Part shown: positions 8,775 to 17,622 of the stretch, one piece after another
Layout of the letters: the number at the start of each line of letters is the position of its first letter
Numbering within the stretch: position 1 is the stretch's first letter
Source: an uncultured Phycisphaerae bacterium
Lineage (GTDB): Bacteria; Planctomycetota; Phycisphaerae; UBA1845; PWPN01
Direction of reading: 5' to 3'
Assembly: GCA_938005315.1 (NCBI GenBank)
Contig: CALLOB010000005.1
Coordinates: forward strand, 83,413-147,412
DNA length: 64,000 nt
Translations under genes and position numbers: made by a program
The notes under the pieces: model-generated
Told to the model about the DNA's origin: nothing
The model's input: only the letters and a program-made list of their open reading frames with translations
The model's database searches: none

Positions 8775-10055
8775 ATGAACAGGCGGATTTCGCGCAGGCG
8801 GATGCTGAAGGCGGGGGCGGCGGCCCTGGCGGCCCCGCTCTTCGTGACGGTGCGGCTGCGGGGGGATCAGGCCCCGAGCAACCGGATCACCGTCGGCTTC
8901 ATCGGCACCGGCTCGCACGGGCTGGGGCACAACCTCAACCGCTACCTGCAGCAGCCCGACGCCCGGGTCCTGGCGGTGTGCGACGTGGACGCCAAGCGCG
9001 CCCGGCAGGCCAAGGAGCTGGTGGACTCCCGCTACGGCAGCACCGACTGTGCCGTCACCGGCGATTTCCGGGAGATCCTGGCCCGCAAGGACATCGACGC
9101 GGTGATGATCTCGACGCCGGACCACTGGCACACGCTGATGAGCGTGATGGCCGTGCGGGCCGGCAAGGACGTGCAGTGCGAGAAGCCCACGCTGACCATC
9201 GACGAGGGAAAGATACTCATCCGCGAGGTGCGAAAGCACGGCAAGGTGTTTCAGACCAGCACCGAGGACCGCTCGCTGGGGGTTTACCGCCGGATGGTCG
9301 AGCTGGTGCGCAACGGCCGGATCGGCAAGGTTCGGCGCGTGGAGGTGATCCTGCCCAGGCAGCCGGAGGGCCCGGGTGATCCGACGCCCCAGCCGGTGCC
9401 GCCGGAGCTGGACTACGATATGTGGCTGGGCCCGGCCCCGGAGGCGCCGTACACGAAAGACCGCGTGCACTACACCTTCCGGTGGATCCAGGACTATTCC
9501 GGCGGGATTCTCTGCGACTGGGGCACGCACCTGTTCGACACCGTGCAGTACGCGCTGGATGTCGAGCACAGCGGGCCGGTGGAGGTCGAGGGCACCGGCA
9601 CGTTCTGGAGCGGGGGCCTGTTCAACACCGTCAAGGACTACGACCTGACCTACCGCTACGCCGACGGGATAGTGATGACCTGCAGGCCGGGCACGCCGAG
9701 CCTGAAGTTCATCGGCACCGACGGATGGGTCGGCAACGAGGGCTGGGACGCGCCGCTGCAGGCCGACCCGCCGGGGCTGCTGGAGACCCGCATCGGTCCG
9801 GAGGAGTTCCACGTGACGGCCAACCCGGCCGGGGAGCACCGCGACTTCCTCGACTGCGTGCGCAGCCGCAAGGACCCCTACTTTCCCGTGGACATCGGCC
9901 ACCGCGTGGCCACGGTCTGCCACCTCGGCAATATCGCCATCAAGACCGGACGGAAGCTGCGATGGGACCCCCGCGCCGAGGCGTTCGTCGGCGACGACGA
10001 GGCCAACGCGATGTGCCGCCTGCGTCCGATGCGCAAGCCCTGGACCCTGGACTGA
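8775..10055 (+). CDS. Gfo/Idh/MocA oxidoreductase with Tat-type leader (paralog 1)
   Basis: This 426-residue NAD(P)-dependent oxidoreductase begins RRISRRRMLKAG followed by an Ala-rich core, a twin-arginine-like export leader. The Rossmann fold follows as VGFIGTGSHG, then the family catalytic region with TPDHWH and CEKPTLT. The C-terminal half is the alpha/beta dimerisation and substrate domain. ATG 8775 has GGAGG five bases upstream (GGAGGCGGTC before the ATG); ATG 8763 is less well placed. Export plus this motif set is typical of planctomycete members of unknown sugar substrate. The gene stands alone, convergent with the RMD1-like gene. Confidence 0.88.
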   Translation: MNRRISRRRMLKAGAAALAAPLFVTVRLRGDQAPSNRITVGFIGTGSHGLGHNLNRYLQQPDARVLAVCDVDAKRARQAKELVDSRYGSTDCAVTGDFREILARKDIDAVMISTPDHWHTLMSVMAVRAGKDVQCEKPTLTIDEGKILIREVRKHGKVFQTSTEDRSLGVYRRMVELVRNGRIGKVRRVEVILPRQPEGPGDPTPQPVPPELDYDMWLGPAPEAPYTKDRVHYTFRWIQDYSGGILCDWGTHLFDTVQYALDVEHSGPVEVEGTGTFWSGGLFNTVKDYDLTYRYADGIVMTCRPGTPSLKFIGTDGWVGNEGWDAPLQADPPGLLETRIGPEEFHVTANPAGEHRDFLDCVRSRKDPYFPVDIGHRVATVCHLGNIAIKTGRKLRWDPRAEAFVGDDEANAMCRLRPMRKPWTLD

Positions 10056-10057
10056 AG

Positions 10058-10096
10058 CCGGCGGCCGGGCGCGCTGCCGTGAGGGTCAGCCGCCGG
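10058..10096. terminator. Stem-loop between convergent genes
   Basis: CCGGCGGC (10058-10065) and GCCGCCGG (10089-10096) form a perfect 8-bp stem with a 23-base loop in the short gap between two convergent genes. There is no T tract on either side, so it may act as a bidirectional 3' end structure rather than a classical intrinsic terminator. Confidence 0.35.
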
Positions 10097-10109
10097 GCCG
10101 GATCCCGGC

Positions 10110-11285
10110 TCAATGGCCGGTCAGGCCGGGTAGGAACGGTACCAGGATCGAGATGGCGATGAGGATGATGATGATCCACTCCAGAGCCTCCATGCGGCGG
10201 TTGGCGTGGCGGTCGGCGATCTTTTCGTAGATGCTCTCCAGGGTCTGGAGCTTGCGAAGGATCACCGTGTCCCAGTCGTTGGAGTGGAACTTCTCGGAAG
10301 CCAGCCGGTAGACGCGGGCCAGGTACTGGTCGCCGAAGAGCTTGAGGGCATTATTGACGCCCTCGAACAGCAGTGCCCCGTCCACCCGCAGCTCGGCTAC
10401 GCGGCGAAGGTCGTCCGGCCGCGAGCCGGCCAGCAGCCGCGGCCTCCATCCCCGCCGGACCAGGGCCTCATAGCTGGCGGCCAGGGACTGGTCGAGCTGG
10501 CCGTCGAGGTAACGCATCTCCACCAGTTCGACGTTGGCGTACTCGAGCACCGCACGGACGTCGTCGGCGTCGGTGTCCATCAGCAGGGCCGCGTTCCAGT
10601 CGATGACCAGCAGGTCGTCGCCCCGGAAGCTCAGCCGGCTGCTGAGAGCCTCATCGACCTCCTGGTCCGACAGCGGCTCGAGCTCGGCCCGGAGGACCTG
10701 GGCGAACAGCCGCCGATGGCCCGCGAAGACCTCCGCGGCCGGTGCCGGCGGCGCGAACGATTCGATCTGGTAGACCGCGTAATCCTCAACCACGTCGGCG
10801 ATGTTCGCCTTGTTCACCGCCGGGGCGATCATCGCCAGAACCTGTTCGACGCGGCTGCGGGAGTCGGCCAGCAGCTGGGCGTTGTCGTAGAGCTCGTCGC
10901 TCAGGGCCAGCAGCCGGTCCAGCGGGCCGGCCAGCGGAATGGTGTACATCACCGAGGCCGCCCCGAAGTCATAGATCATCACCTCCACGGTGTCGGTGGT
11001 CGGGAAGCCGCCCAGCAGCAGCGGAACCACGCCCTGGGTCAGGCGCAGCGGCGGGGGATCATACTCGAAGTAGCGCGGCACGCGACGCTTGTGCTTGATG
11101 GTGCCGCGCTGCTTGGTGGAGGTGATGCGCTGCTCGGCCTTGTCGAGGTCCACCGACAGACCGATGTCGTGGGCGAAGTACACATAGGCCGTCCCACGAT
11201 CCACGTGGACCGACGTGGACGCGGGCCAGCCGGCGATCGCCGGGCCGGGGCCCGACGGGGATGATGTCCGAGGTATCGATTCCAT
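10110..11285 (-). CDS. RMD1/YagE family (DUF155) protein with C-terminal membrane anchor
   Basis: A 391-residue protein matching the RMD1/YagE (DUF155) family in overall plan. The N-terminal domain begins near YVYFAHDIGLSVDL. A long helical middle contains DYAVYQIE, RLFAQVLRAEL and YLDGQLDQSL, and a coiled region at LQTLESIYEKIADRHANRRMEA precedes a single C-terminal helix WIIIILIAISILVPFLPG. Yeast relatives are mitochondrial membrane proteins; the bacterial role is not known. ATG 11285 was chosen because the frame upstream lacks coding character; the exact start remains uncertain. It faces the Gfo/Idh/MocA gene head-on and shows no operon partner. Confidence 0.72.
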   Translation of the reverse strand: MESIPRTSSPSGPGPAIAGWPASTSVHVDRGTAYVYFAHDIGLSVDLDKAEQRITSTKQRGTIKHKRRVPRYFEYDPPPLRLTQGVVPLLLGGFPTTDTVEVMIYDFGAASVMYTIPLAGPLDRLLALSDELYDNAQLLADSRSRVEQVLAMIAPAVNKANIADVVEDYAVYQIESFAPPAPAAEVFAGHRRLFAQVLRAELEPLSDQEVDEALSSRLSFRGDDLLVIDWNAALLMDTDADDVRAVLEYANVELVEMRYLDGQLDQSLAASYEALVRRGWRPRLLAGSRPDDLRRVAELRVDGALLFEGVNNALKLFGDQYLARVYRLASEKFHSNDWDTVILRKLQTLESIYEKIADRHANRRMEALEWIIIILIAISILVPFLPGLTGH

Positions 11286-11706
11286 AGGCCACGTGCAGGG
11301 TCGGGCACCACCGGGCGGGACGCTCGGCCAGCCGGGACCACCCTGCCCTCTGCGGCACGCCGCAAGGCTCTGCGGCCCCTTCGGTCCGCGGAACACCCAC
11401 CGGTCTCCGGCAGCGATCATACCGGCCGCGCCCCCGGTCCGCCACAATCGGGCCCAAGCCCCACAATGGCCACCCGATGGGAGGCTCCGATAATCGCCCC
11501 GGCCGCCCGGATCGGCGTGCGGTGGCCGGGCATTCGGAGGCGACCGGGCGTTCGGAACTGCTTGAACCGCAGGTTCCAGTCTGTCAGTTAAGAAGAGAAG
11601 GGAATCGCCGCCAGACATGAGGCAGGCGAGGCCCAGTAGGGAGTTCCAAAGCCGACTTCACCGTGATCGACGGTCGTGGGGGCCTGAACCCACATGCCAC
11701 CGGCGA
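11286..11706. other. Intergenic region without recognised gene
   Basis: This 421-bp stretch separates two leftward genes and should hold the promoter of the RMD1-like gene. The reading frames here are shadows. A relatively AT-rich patch (GTCAGTTAAGAAGAGAAGG, about 11582-11600) is the only compositional feature. I found no convincing promoter, hairpin or RNA. Confidence 0.5.
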
Positions 11707-13398
11707 TCAGTCCGGCGGCGGATAGGCCCCAAGCGTTGTCAGCCGGGGATCATCCACCGCCCCGCCGACCGCGAAATGGTAGAGACTCTGGAATTCCAGG
11801 CCTTCCAGCCCGAGAAGTTCATGGACCGGTTCGTCGAAATACGCCCCGATGCCGGTGCCGCGCAGACCGGACCGCTCGGCCTCCAGATAGAGCATCTGGC
11901 CGACCATTCCCGCTTCCCAGAACAGTGCCCGGTAGAACCATGCCCCGTGCTCGGCCAGGGCGGGCGCGAAACGCGACAGCATGCCCGCGCTGAAAGCCCC
12001 CATGCCGGCGATGTCTTGGCCGAGGCTGAGGTTCGCCGCGATTTCGCGGCAGTCGCCGGCCGCCAGGCGCACCAGGTCGAGCCCCTCGGGGCATTGCGGC
12101 GGGCGGGTCCACTGGAAGTCGCGGCGCATCGCCGACCGCAACGCGCCGGTCGCGCCAGGGTCGCGAACCAGAAGGTAAAGCCCCGGCCCCATATCTTCCA
12201 CCCGGTGTACGAAGAGCAGCAGGTGCGCCTGAGGATGCCAGGGTATCGCATCCCAGGGCGGCGACGGCCCGTTTCCAGGCACCAGTCTTTCCAGCATCCG
12301 CAAGAACGCCTCCCGCCCCATCGGCGTCCGGTCATCGTAGGCCACCCCGCTGCGCCGGCGGCGGAACAAGGTCATGGCGGAGAGGCCGGGCGAGGCGGTC
12401 CGACCGTCGATGCCGGCCGGGCCGGATGCCGCAGCCGCCGGGGGGCATGAATCTCCGCGACCCAGGCCGTCTGGCCCCCCCACCGTCGCACGCGGCCTGA
12501 CGGCCGCCTCGGCCACCGCATCGATCGCCGGCCATTCCACATGCCCGGGGCTCAACGTGTTGGCTCGTCCGTGCCAGGATGAACGGGCGACTTTCTCGAT
12601 GAGGTCCTCATCGACGCTGAAACCGGGCCGGCCGGCAAAACCGTTGGGAACCACCACGGCCAGCAGGTCCGGGTGTTCCGGCTCGGCGCCGCGAAAGTCC
12701 TCAGAGCGATCCAGCCCCAGCAGCCGGGCCACATCGGCATCTCCCGGCTCGACGGCCATTGCCAGGCGCCAGCCGAGCATGGCAGCCGCCAGGCGCAGCC
12801 CCGCCAAGGCGTGGCCGACATCGTGCTGGCAGTAGCGAAAGGCCCGCTCGCCGTACTTCCAGGCCTCGCGCCAGTGAATCGAGCTCAGGCCGACGAGGAA
12901 AGCCCCCTCCGGCAGGCCCCCCATCAGCGAGGCGAAGGCCCGCGGCTCCAGGACGGCCCGGCGTTCCAGGGCGTGCTCCCGGGGAGCATAGTGGTACACG
13001 CCGGGAGCTTCCGCCAGCCCGTCCAGTGCAGGCAGCAGCAGGTAGCCTTCGGTCGGATGCAGGTTGCCGCTGGAGGGGTTGCAGCGCAGCGCCCAGCGTT
13101 GCCCGCCGGCCTGCTTCCAGGCCGAGATGGCCAGCGAGGCATAGAGGAATCGCGAGACCGAGTCGACACTCAGCGGTTCCGGCGCGATTGAGCCGGGTTC
13201 AAACAGGGCGTCGTAGGCCGGACCGGGGGCATCGCGGGGTATGGGCAGGGGCAGGCAGGGCGCGCCGTGAAAACGGCGGAAAGGGTCCGGCTGCGTGGCC
13301 CAGTCCAGGTATCCAGGGCCGCGGGCGTAACGGCGGGGGTGGTGCCGGGTCGCCAGGTGATAGGCTTTGACCACTTGGACAGGGTCCTCGAGCATCAT
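11707..13398 (-). CDS. Tandem SagB-type nitroreductase/dehydrogenase
   Basis: This 563-residue flavoprotein appears to hold two nitroreductase-fold units. The first runs from about residue 80 to 270, with CNPSSGNLHPTEGYLL (the SagB signature around RxNPSGG-LHP) and QHDVGHALAGLRLAAAMLGW. The second runs from about 355 to 555, with a RRRSGVAYDD entry motif and EAGMVGQMLYLEAERSGLRG followed by GIGAYFDEPVHELLGL. FMN binding is expected. SagB enzymes oxidise azolines to azoles in peptide natural products, but no precursor peptide or cyclodehydratase (YcaO) gene lies nearby. Stand-alone double-domain relatives exist and have no assigned substrate. ATG 13398 or 13395 is the start. Confidence 0.78.
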   Translation of the reverse strand: MMLEDPVQVVKAYHLATRHHPRRYARGPGYLDWATQPDPFRRFHGAPCLPLPIPRDAPGPAYDALFEPGSIAPEPLSVDSVSRFLYASLAISAWKQAGGQRWALRCNPSSGNLHPTEGYLLLPALDGLAEAPGVYHYAPREHALERRAVLEPRAFASLMGGLPEGAFLVGLSSIHWREAWKYGERAFRYCQHDVGHALAGLRLAAAMLGWRLAMAVEPGDADVARLLGLDRSEDFRGAEPEHPDLLAVVVPNGFAGRPGFSVDEDLIEKVARSSWHGRANTLSPGHVEWPAIDAVAEAAVRPRATVGGPDGLGRGDSCPPAAAASGPAGIDGRTASPGLSAMTLFRRRRSGVAYDDRTPMGREAFLRMLERLVPGNGPSPPWDAIPWHPQAHLLLFVHRVEDMGPGLYLLVRDPGATGALRSAMRRDFQWTRPPQCPEGLDLVRLAAGDCREIAANLSLGQDIAGMGAFSAGMLSRFAPALAEHGAWFYRALFWEAGMVGQMLYLEAERSGLRGTGIGAYFDEPVHELLGLEGLEFQSLYHFAVGGAVDDPRLTTLGAYPPPD

Positions 13399-13542
13399 CG
13401 CAAGTTTAGGGCTGCGCGAATCTTACGGCCAATCCGTGGCGAGATCGAAGGCCGCCGTGCCAACCGCCCAAAAGGCCTCAAGGCCGACCGGCACGGCTGT
13501 CCGATAACAACACCAGTTCCGGGGAAGATGGAGATTCCGCGC

Positions 13543-14301
13543 ATGGAATATGCCTCGCTGACGTTCTGGATGCTGGTGATCGTCTTTGCGGCGCTGGGTG
13601 TGCACCGGCTGTGGAGTTCGCTGGTGCAGCCGCGGGTGGTCAACTCGCTGCTGCTGCCGGGCACGCTGGTGGCCACCGTCGGGCACGTGATCGGCATGCT
13701 GATCACCGGCGGGACGGTCAACAACACCACGCTGGTCAAGGACGACGCCACCGGCGAGCCGCAGACCGGCAGCGGCGAGATCAAGACCCGGGTACCCTTC
13801 GTCGGCACGGTGATCATCGCCCTGCTGCCGATGATCGGCTGCGCGGTGGCGATCTACTGGATCGCCCGGTACCTGGGTTCGCCGATCCTGGCGGCCATGG
13901 AGCAGGCCCCGTTCGACCGGATGCTGCTGCCGACCAGTCTGCCTATGTTCTTCGCGACGATCCGCGAGCTGCTGACGTTGGTGGAGCGGCTGGTGAACGT
14001 GATCCTGCAGAGCGACCTGCGAAACTGGCAGACGCTGCTGTTTCTCTACCTGGTGGTGTGCATGACCGTGCGGATGGCACCGCTTTCGGGCAACGTCCGC
14101 GGTGCACTGGGCGCGATCCTGCTGACGGGCGTGCTGACCTTCCTCATCGGTCAGGCCACGAGCACGGCGGAAGGCTCGACCATGTCCGCCGCCTGGCCGC
14201 TGGTGACCTTCTGCGTGGCGGTCTCGCTGCTGCTGCTGATGCTCAGCCTGCTGGCGACCGGCGCCGTGCACCTGATCCGGACGCTCCTGAACGCCAAGTG
14301 A
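13543..14301 (+). CDS. Polytopic membrane protein, possibly a degenerate M50-like metalloprotease
   Basis: A 252-residue protein with about six transmembrane segments (residues 7-25, 30-55, 87-112, 160-180, 188-205, 220-245). ATG 13543 has GGAG nine bases upstream; ATG 13528 is an alternative with poor spacing. The second segment reads LLPGTLVATVGHVIG. Membrane proteases of the M50-like group carry LPG...HExxH at the equivalent place. Here the first His-Glu is Ala-Thr and only the second His remains, so activity is unlikely if the homology is real. RMAPLSGNVRGALGAI later resembles a conserved segment of such proteins. The relationship is inferred by eye; otherwise it is an unknown membrane protein. 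Confidence 0.55.
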   Translation: MEYASLTFWMLVIVFAALGVHRLWSSLVQPRVVNSLLLPGTLVATVGHVIGMLITGGTVNNTTLVKDDATGEPQTGSGEIKTRVPFVGTVIIALLPMIGCAVAIYWIARYLGSPILAAMEQAPFDRMLLPTSLPMFFATIRELLTLVERLVNVILQSDLRNWQTLLFLYLVVCMTVRMAPLSGNVRGALGAILLTGVLTFLIGQATSTAEGSTMSAAWPLVTFCVAVSLLLLMLSLLATGAVHLIRTLLNAK

Positions 14302-14353
14302 TCTCTCACCCCCTGCCCCGGCACCCGACCGGCCGGTTCGCACGGCATGGGGG

Positions 14354-15934
14354 CTACCGGCCGGAGACACCGCCCGGAATCGCCACGCCGGCGGCACGCA
14401 GGGTGTCGGCCAGTTCGGACAGACGCACGACCGGCGGCAGTTCGCCGGCCATGGTGGCCGCGAAACCCGATGAACCTGCCGCCCGCAGGTTGCCGTGGAC
14501 GCCGATCAGCCGCACCATCCGGTTCTGAGTGGCACTGCCCCAATGCCGGCCGTTCTCCAGCGACAGCAGCACGTCGGGGGTGTGGACCACCAGCCCGTGA
14601 AACGCCCGCCACAGCCGACAGACGGCGTCGGGGTAGTCGTGGTCGGCGGTCGCCTGAAACCAGGTCTGCTCATCCACCGCCCCATCGGCGTTGATCCGCC
14701 CGTCGGCCCCGAGGCGGTCGAGGACCCCCCGTAAACAAAGCGGATCGCCGTCGCGCGGCAGGTAGCGCAGGCCCCCCGCCGGCGAACGTATGATCACGGC
14801 CGTTCCGCCGCGACCGACAACCGTCACCCCGCCCTCGAGGTTACGGTACGCGGCCAGTTCGACCCCCTCGATGCCGACCGCGTCGCGGGCCACCTGCCCG
14901 GGCGAGGCGGTGTGGATCGCGGCGCAGCTGACCATGCCGAATTCCGGAACGACCACGTCGCCGGGCCGAATGAGCCGGTCGGTGACCCGGTAACCCATGC
15001 CGCGCAGGGCGTCGATCAGGGCGATGCGACGGCTTTCGCCCAGGAAGTGGCCGTGGTCGGACAGCAGCGTGATGCAGACCTGCCCGCGGGCGTCGTGCAC
15101 CATCCTGCGGCAGAAGCGGTCCACCCGGATCAGGGCGTGGCGGTGGCCGTCGCGTCCGAGGATCGCGCCGGTGGCCGAGGTTCCGACGCAGTAGCCGGTG
15201 TACGTGTCCGCCGGGGAGCCCGAAAAACCTTCCTGAATGCGCCGAAGTTCGTGGTCCAGCCACGGTCGCGGCCACAGATACGTCGGGATGTGCGCCAGTG
15301 GGGCCATGGCGTAATCCGTGAACCGGTGCCAGGAGGTGATCTCGTTGCGGGCGTAGACTTCGTATCCGTCGCGCAGGCGCCGGCCGTCGTAATAGCACGA
15401 CTCGATCGCCAGGCACGGCCCGATGCCGTAGAACTCCGTCAGACAGGGGTCGGTCATGACCGGAAAAGGCGCGATCGTGCGGGTGGGACGGGGAAAAAGG
15501 CTCATCCGGCCATGCCGCCAGGCCTCCATGGCCGCTTCATAGCCCACGGAATCGAGGATCAGCACCAGGTGCCGCGCATCGCCCGACGGCCCGGTCCGCA
15601 GGTCCACCTGATCCTCCGGCGTGCCGTCGGCGTCGCGGTCCCACGCGATGCCGTCGATGCGTCCGGCGGCGTCGAGCCGCTCGGCGTACTCGGCCCGGCC
15701 GTCGCCGTCCACATCGAACCAGCGAACAAGTCCGCCCCGGGGATCGGGGTCGGCACGAAGCGGCACGACCGGCATCAGCCTGGGCGGCGGGCCCGCGCAT
15801 GCTGCGGCCAGCAGAACGAGGGATAGCACCGCCGGCAGTCGCCGGTTTCTCCGCGAACGCGCCCCGGACCGATCGCGTTCGGCGCCGTCGTTTGCGGACT
15901 CGTGATCAGCCGCAGGCCGTGCGGATGCAGGCAT
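14354..15934 (-). CDS. Lipoprotein with alkaline-phosphatase-like fold and calcium-loop-like repeats
   Basis: A 526-residue protein with a basic N-terminus, hydrophobic core and lipobox LAAAC (Cys46), so it should be lipid-anchored. Two Asp-rich loops, DVDGDGRAEY (about 73-82) and DRDADGTPEDQVD (about 98-110), resemble EF-hand/dockerin-type calcium loops. The rest looks like a divergent alkaline phosphatase superfamily domain: LVLILDSVGYE (possible metal Asp), a glycine-rich stretch TGYCVGTSATGAI, and LLSDHGHF, the usual late metal-binding Asp-His pair. The nucleophile was not identified with certainty. The gene starts 9 bp after the pseudopilin gene on the same strand and is probably cotranscribed with it. 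Confidence 0.6.
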   Translation of the reverse strand: MPASARPAADHESANDGAERDRSGARSRRNRRLPAVLSLVLLAAACAGPPPRLMPVVPLRADPDPRGGLVRWFDVDGDGRAEYAERLDAAGRIDGIAWDRDADGTPEDQVDLRTGPSGDARHLVLILDSVGYEAAMEAWRHGRMSLFPRPTRTIAPFPVMTDPCLTEFYGIGPCLAIESCYYDGRRLRDGYEVYARNEITSWHRFTDYAMAPLAHIPTYLWPRPWLDHELRRIQEGFSGSPADTYTGYCVGTSATGAILGRDGHRHALIRVDRFCRRMVHDARGQVCITLLSDHGHFLGESRRIALIDALRGMGYRVTDRLIRPGDVVVPEFGMVSCAAIHTASPGQVARDAVGIEGVELAAYRNLEGGVTVVGRGGTAVIIRSPAGGLRYLPRDGDPLCLRGVLDRLGADGRINADGAVDEQTWFQATADHDYPDAVCRLWRAFHGLVVHTPDVLLSLENGRHWGSATQNRMVRLIGVHGNLRAAGSSGFAATMAGELPPVVRLSELADTLRAAGVAIPGGVSGR

Positions 15935-15943
15935 GGGGTCATT

Positions 15944-16576
15944 CTATCCCGGGCGCGTCATCGGCGGCAGTTCGTCGCTCCGCAGGTTGTCGGCGCCGGC
16001 GGAACGCTCGATGGCGCCGAAATCGCGGTCCTGGCCCGCGCTGATGAAGATCGGGCAGCCCTGATTGGCGGCCACGGCCTCGCGCTGCACCTGGGCGGGG
16101 CTGCCGGCCGTCAGACACCACAGCGGCATGCCCCAGGAGTCTCGCAGAAGGATGCCCGGATCGGATGCCTGGGGAGCCTGTCGGTCCCGGGGGGCCGTCG
16201 CCCCGCGCAGCAGCGACGGGATGTCCTGCATAAGCTCGCGCGAGGCCTCATCGGCCGCCAGCAGCGCGGCGACCCGGCGGGCCGCCTGTTCCTCCGGGGG
16301 CACGGTCGGTCCGCGGGGGGGGGATTCGGAGGGCGGATCGGTCGGATCCGGCCAGACGCCGGCCGACTGGTGGTAGGCCAGCAGCGCCGACCGCAGCAGG
16401 ACCAGCAGCTGCCGGGTCTGGCGGATCTTGAGCTCGGTGCGGATCTGCTCGACGCCCAAAGCCGTCAGCAGCAGCAGCAGTCCGATGGCCGCACCGGCCA
16501 GCAGCGTCTCGCTGAGGGTCGCCCCGACCCGCGACGTGGCGGAAATCTTGAGCATCGCCGCGCGGACCCTTAGCAT
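15944..16576 (-). CDS. Pseudopilin-like protein with prepilin peptidase motif
   Basis: This 210-residue protein carries a class III signal: a short basic leader ending SRVG, cleavage expected before ATLSE, with Glu at mature position 5, then a hydrophobic helix LLAGAAIGLLLLLTALG and a long amphipathic helix (VEQIRTELKIRQTRQLLVLL). This is the layout of type II secretion or type IV pilus minor pilins. The C-terminal part is not a recognised pilin head. No secretion machinery gene lies nearby. ATG 16576 is used; ATG 16555 is equally possible, and both precede the signal. It is followed by the AlkP-like lipoprotein gene. Confidence 0.7.
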   Translation of the reverse strand: MLRVRAAMLKISATSRVGATLSETLLAGAAIGLLLLLTALGVEQIRTELKIRQTRQLLVLLRSALLAYHQSAGVWPDPTDPPSESPPRGPTVPPEEQAARRVAALLAADEASRELMQDIPSLLRGATAPRDRQAPQASDPGILLRDSWGMPLWCLTAGSPAQVQREAVAANQGCPIFISAGQDRDFGAIERSAGADNLRSDELPPMTRPG

Positions 16577-16689
16577 GGCGGCATCCTGCAGAATCGATTC
16601 CCGGCTGTCAACCGCGGCGGGAATCGTTCGGACCGGCGTCCGGGCGTTCCGGCCGCGTCCGCGTGCAGCCTTCAAGGGAGTCGCCTGAG

Positions 16690-17619
16690 ATGGCCGAGTC
16701 CGTCCGCGTGGGCATGATCGGCATGGACACCTCGCACTGCGGGGCGTTCGCGAGCATCTTTCACGAGAAACTGCCGGAGCTGAACGTCCGGGTGGTGGCC
16801 GCCTATCCCTCGTTCAGCCCCGACCTGAAGAGCAGCTTCGAGCGCGTCGAAGGCTACCGCAAGGAGCTGGCCCAGAAGCACGACGTGAAGATGACCGATT
16901 CCATCGAGGCCATGCTCGACATGGTGGATGCGGTGATGATCCTGAGCGTGGACGGCCGGCGGCACCTGCCGGAGCTGCGGGCGGTGGCCCACACCGGCAA
17001 GCCGGTCTTCGTGGACAAGCCCTTCGCCGCCAGCCTGGCCGACGCCCGCGAAATGGTGCGCCTCATTCGCCGGTACGAGCTGCCGTGCTGGAGCAGCTCC
17101 TCGCTGCGGTATGACAGCGGTTTTGCCGAGCTCGTCGCGAACCCGGACAAGTACGGCCGGATCATCGGCTGCGACGTGCATTCCCCGGCTCACCTCGAGC
17201 CGACCAACCCGGGGCTGTTCTGGTACGGCATCCACGGCGTGGAGATCCTCTACACGATCATGGGGCCGGGCTGCCGCAGCGTGTCGTGCACCAGCACGCC
17301 CGAGGCGGACGTGGTCATCGGCGCCTGGAGCGAAAACCGGCTGGGCACCCTGCGCGGCATCCGCGCCGGGCAGCCGGGTTACGGGGCCACGGTGCTCAGC
17401 GAGAAGCAGCCGGTGACCTCGTTTACGGCCAAGGGGGATTACTACCCGGCACTGTGCCGCGAGATCGCCACCTTCTTCAGGACGCGCAAGGCCCCCGTGC
17501 CGATCGAGGTGACGCTAGAGATCTGCGCGTTCATCGACGCGGCCATGCGTTCCGCGGCCGTCGATGCCGACGACATCCCGGTCGAGCTTTTCCCGGCGGG
17601 CGCAAGCGGCCCGGCATGA
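16690..17619 (+). CDS. Gfo/Idh/MocA oxidoreductase, short cytoplasmic form (paralog 2)
   Basis: This 309-residue protein has no export leader. The dinucleotide-binding region is VGMIGMDTSHCGAF, altered from the usual GxGxxG, and the active-site segment is VDKPFAASLADA, where Glu of EKP is Asp. The C-terminal domain is short compared with typical members of 340-430 residues. ATG 16690 has AGGGAG about ten bases upstream. It probably oxidises or epimerises a sugar or inositol-like compound with NAD(P), but the altered glycine loop makes cofactor use uncertain. It diverges from the pseudopilin gene and converges with the NlpC-like gene. Confidence 0.78.
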   Translation: MAESVRVGMIGMDTSHCGAFASIFHEKLPELNVRVVAAYPSFSPDLKSSFERVEGYRKELAQKHDVKMTDSIEAMLDMVDAVMILSVDGRRHLPELRAVAHTGKPVFVDKPFAASLADAREMVRLIRRYELPCWSSSSLRYDSGFAELVANPDKYGRIIGCDVHSPAHLEPTNPGLFWYGIHGVEILYTIMGPGCRSVSCTSTPEADVVIGAWSENRLGTLRGIRAGQPGYGATVLSEKQPVTSFTAKGDYYPALCREIATFFRTRKAPVPIEVTLEICAFIDAAMRSAAVDADDIPVELFPAGASGPA

Positions 17620-17622
17620 CCA

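Noticed and set aside
13499-13509. TGTCCGATAAC before the membrane protein as a second sigma28 site.
   Set aside because: No -35 at the right distance and no link of the gene to flagella.
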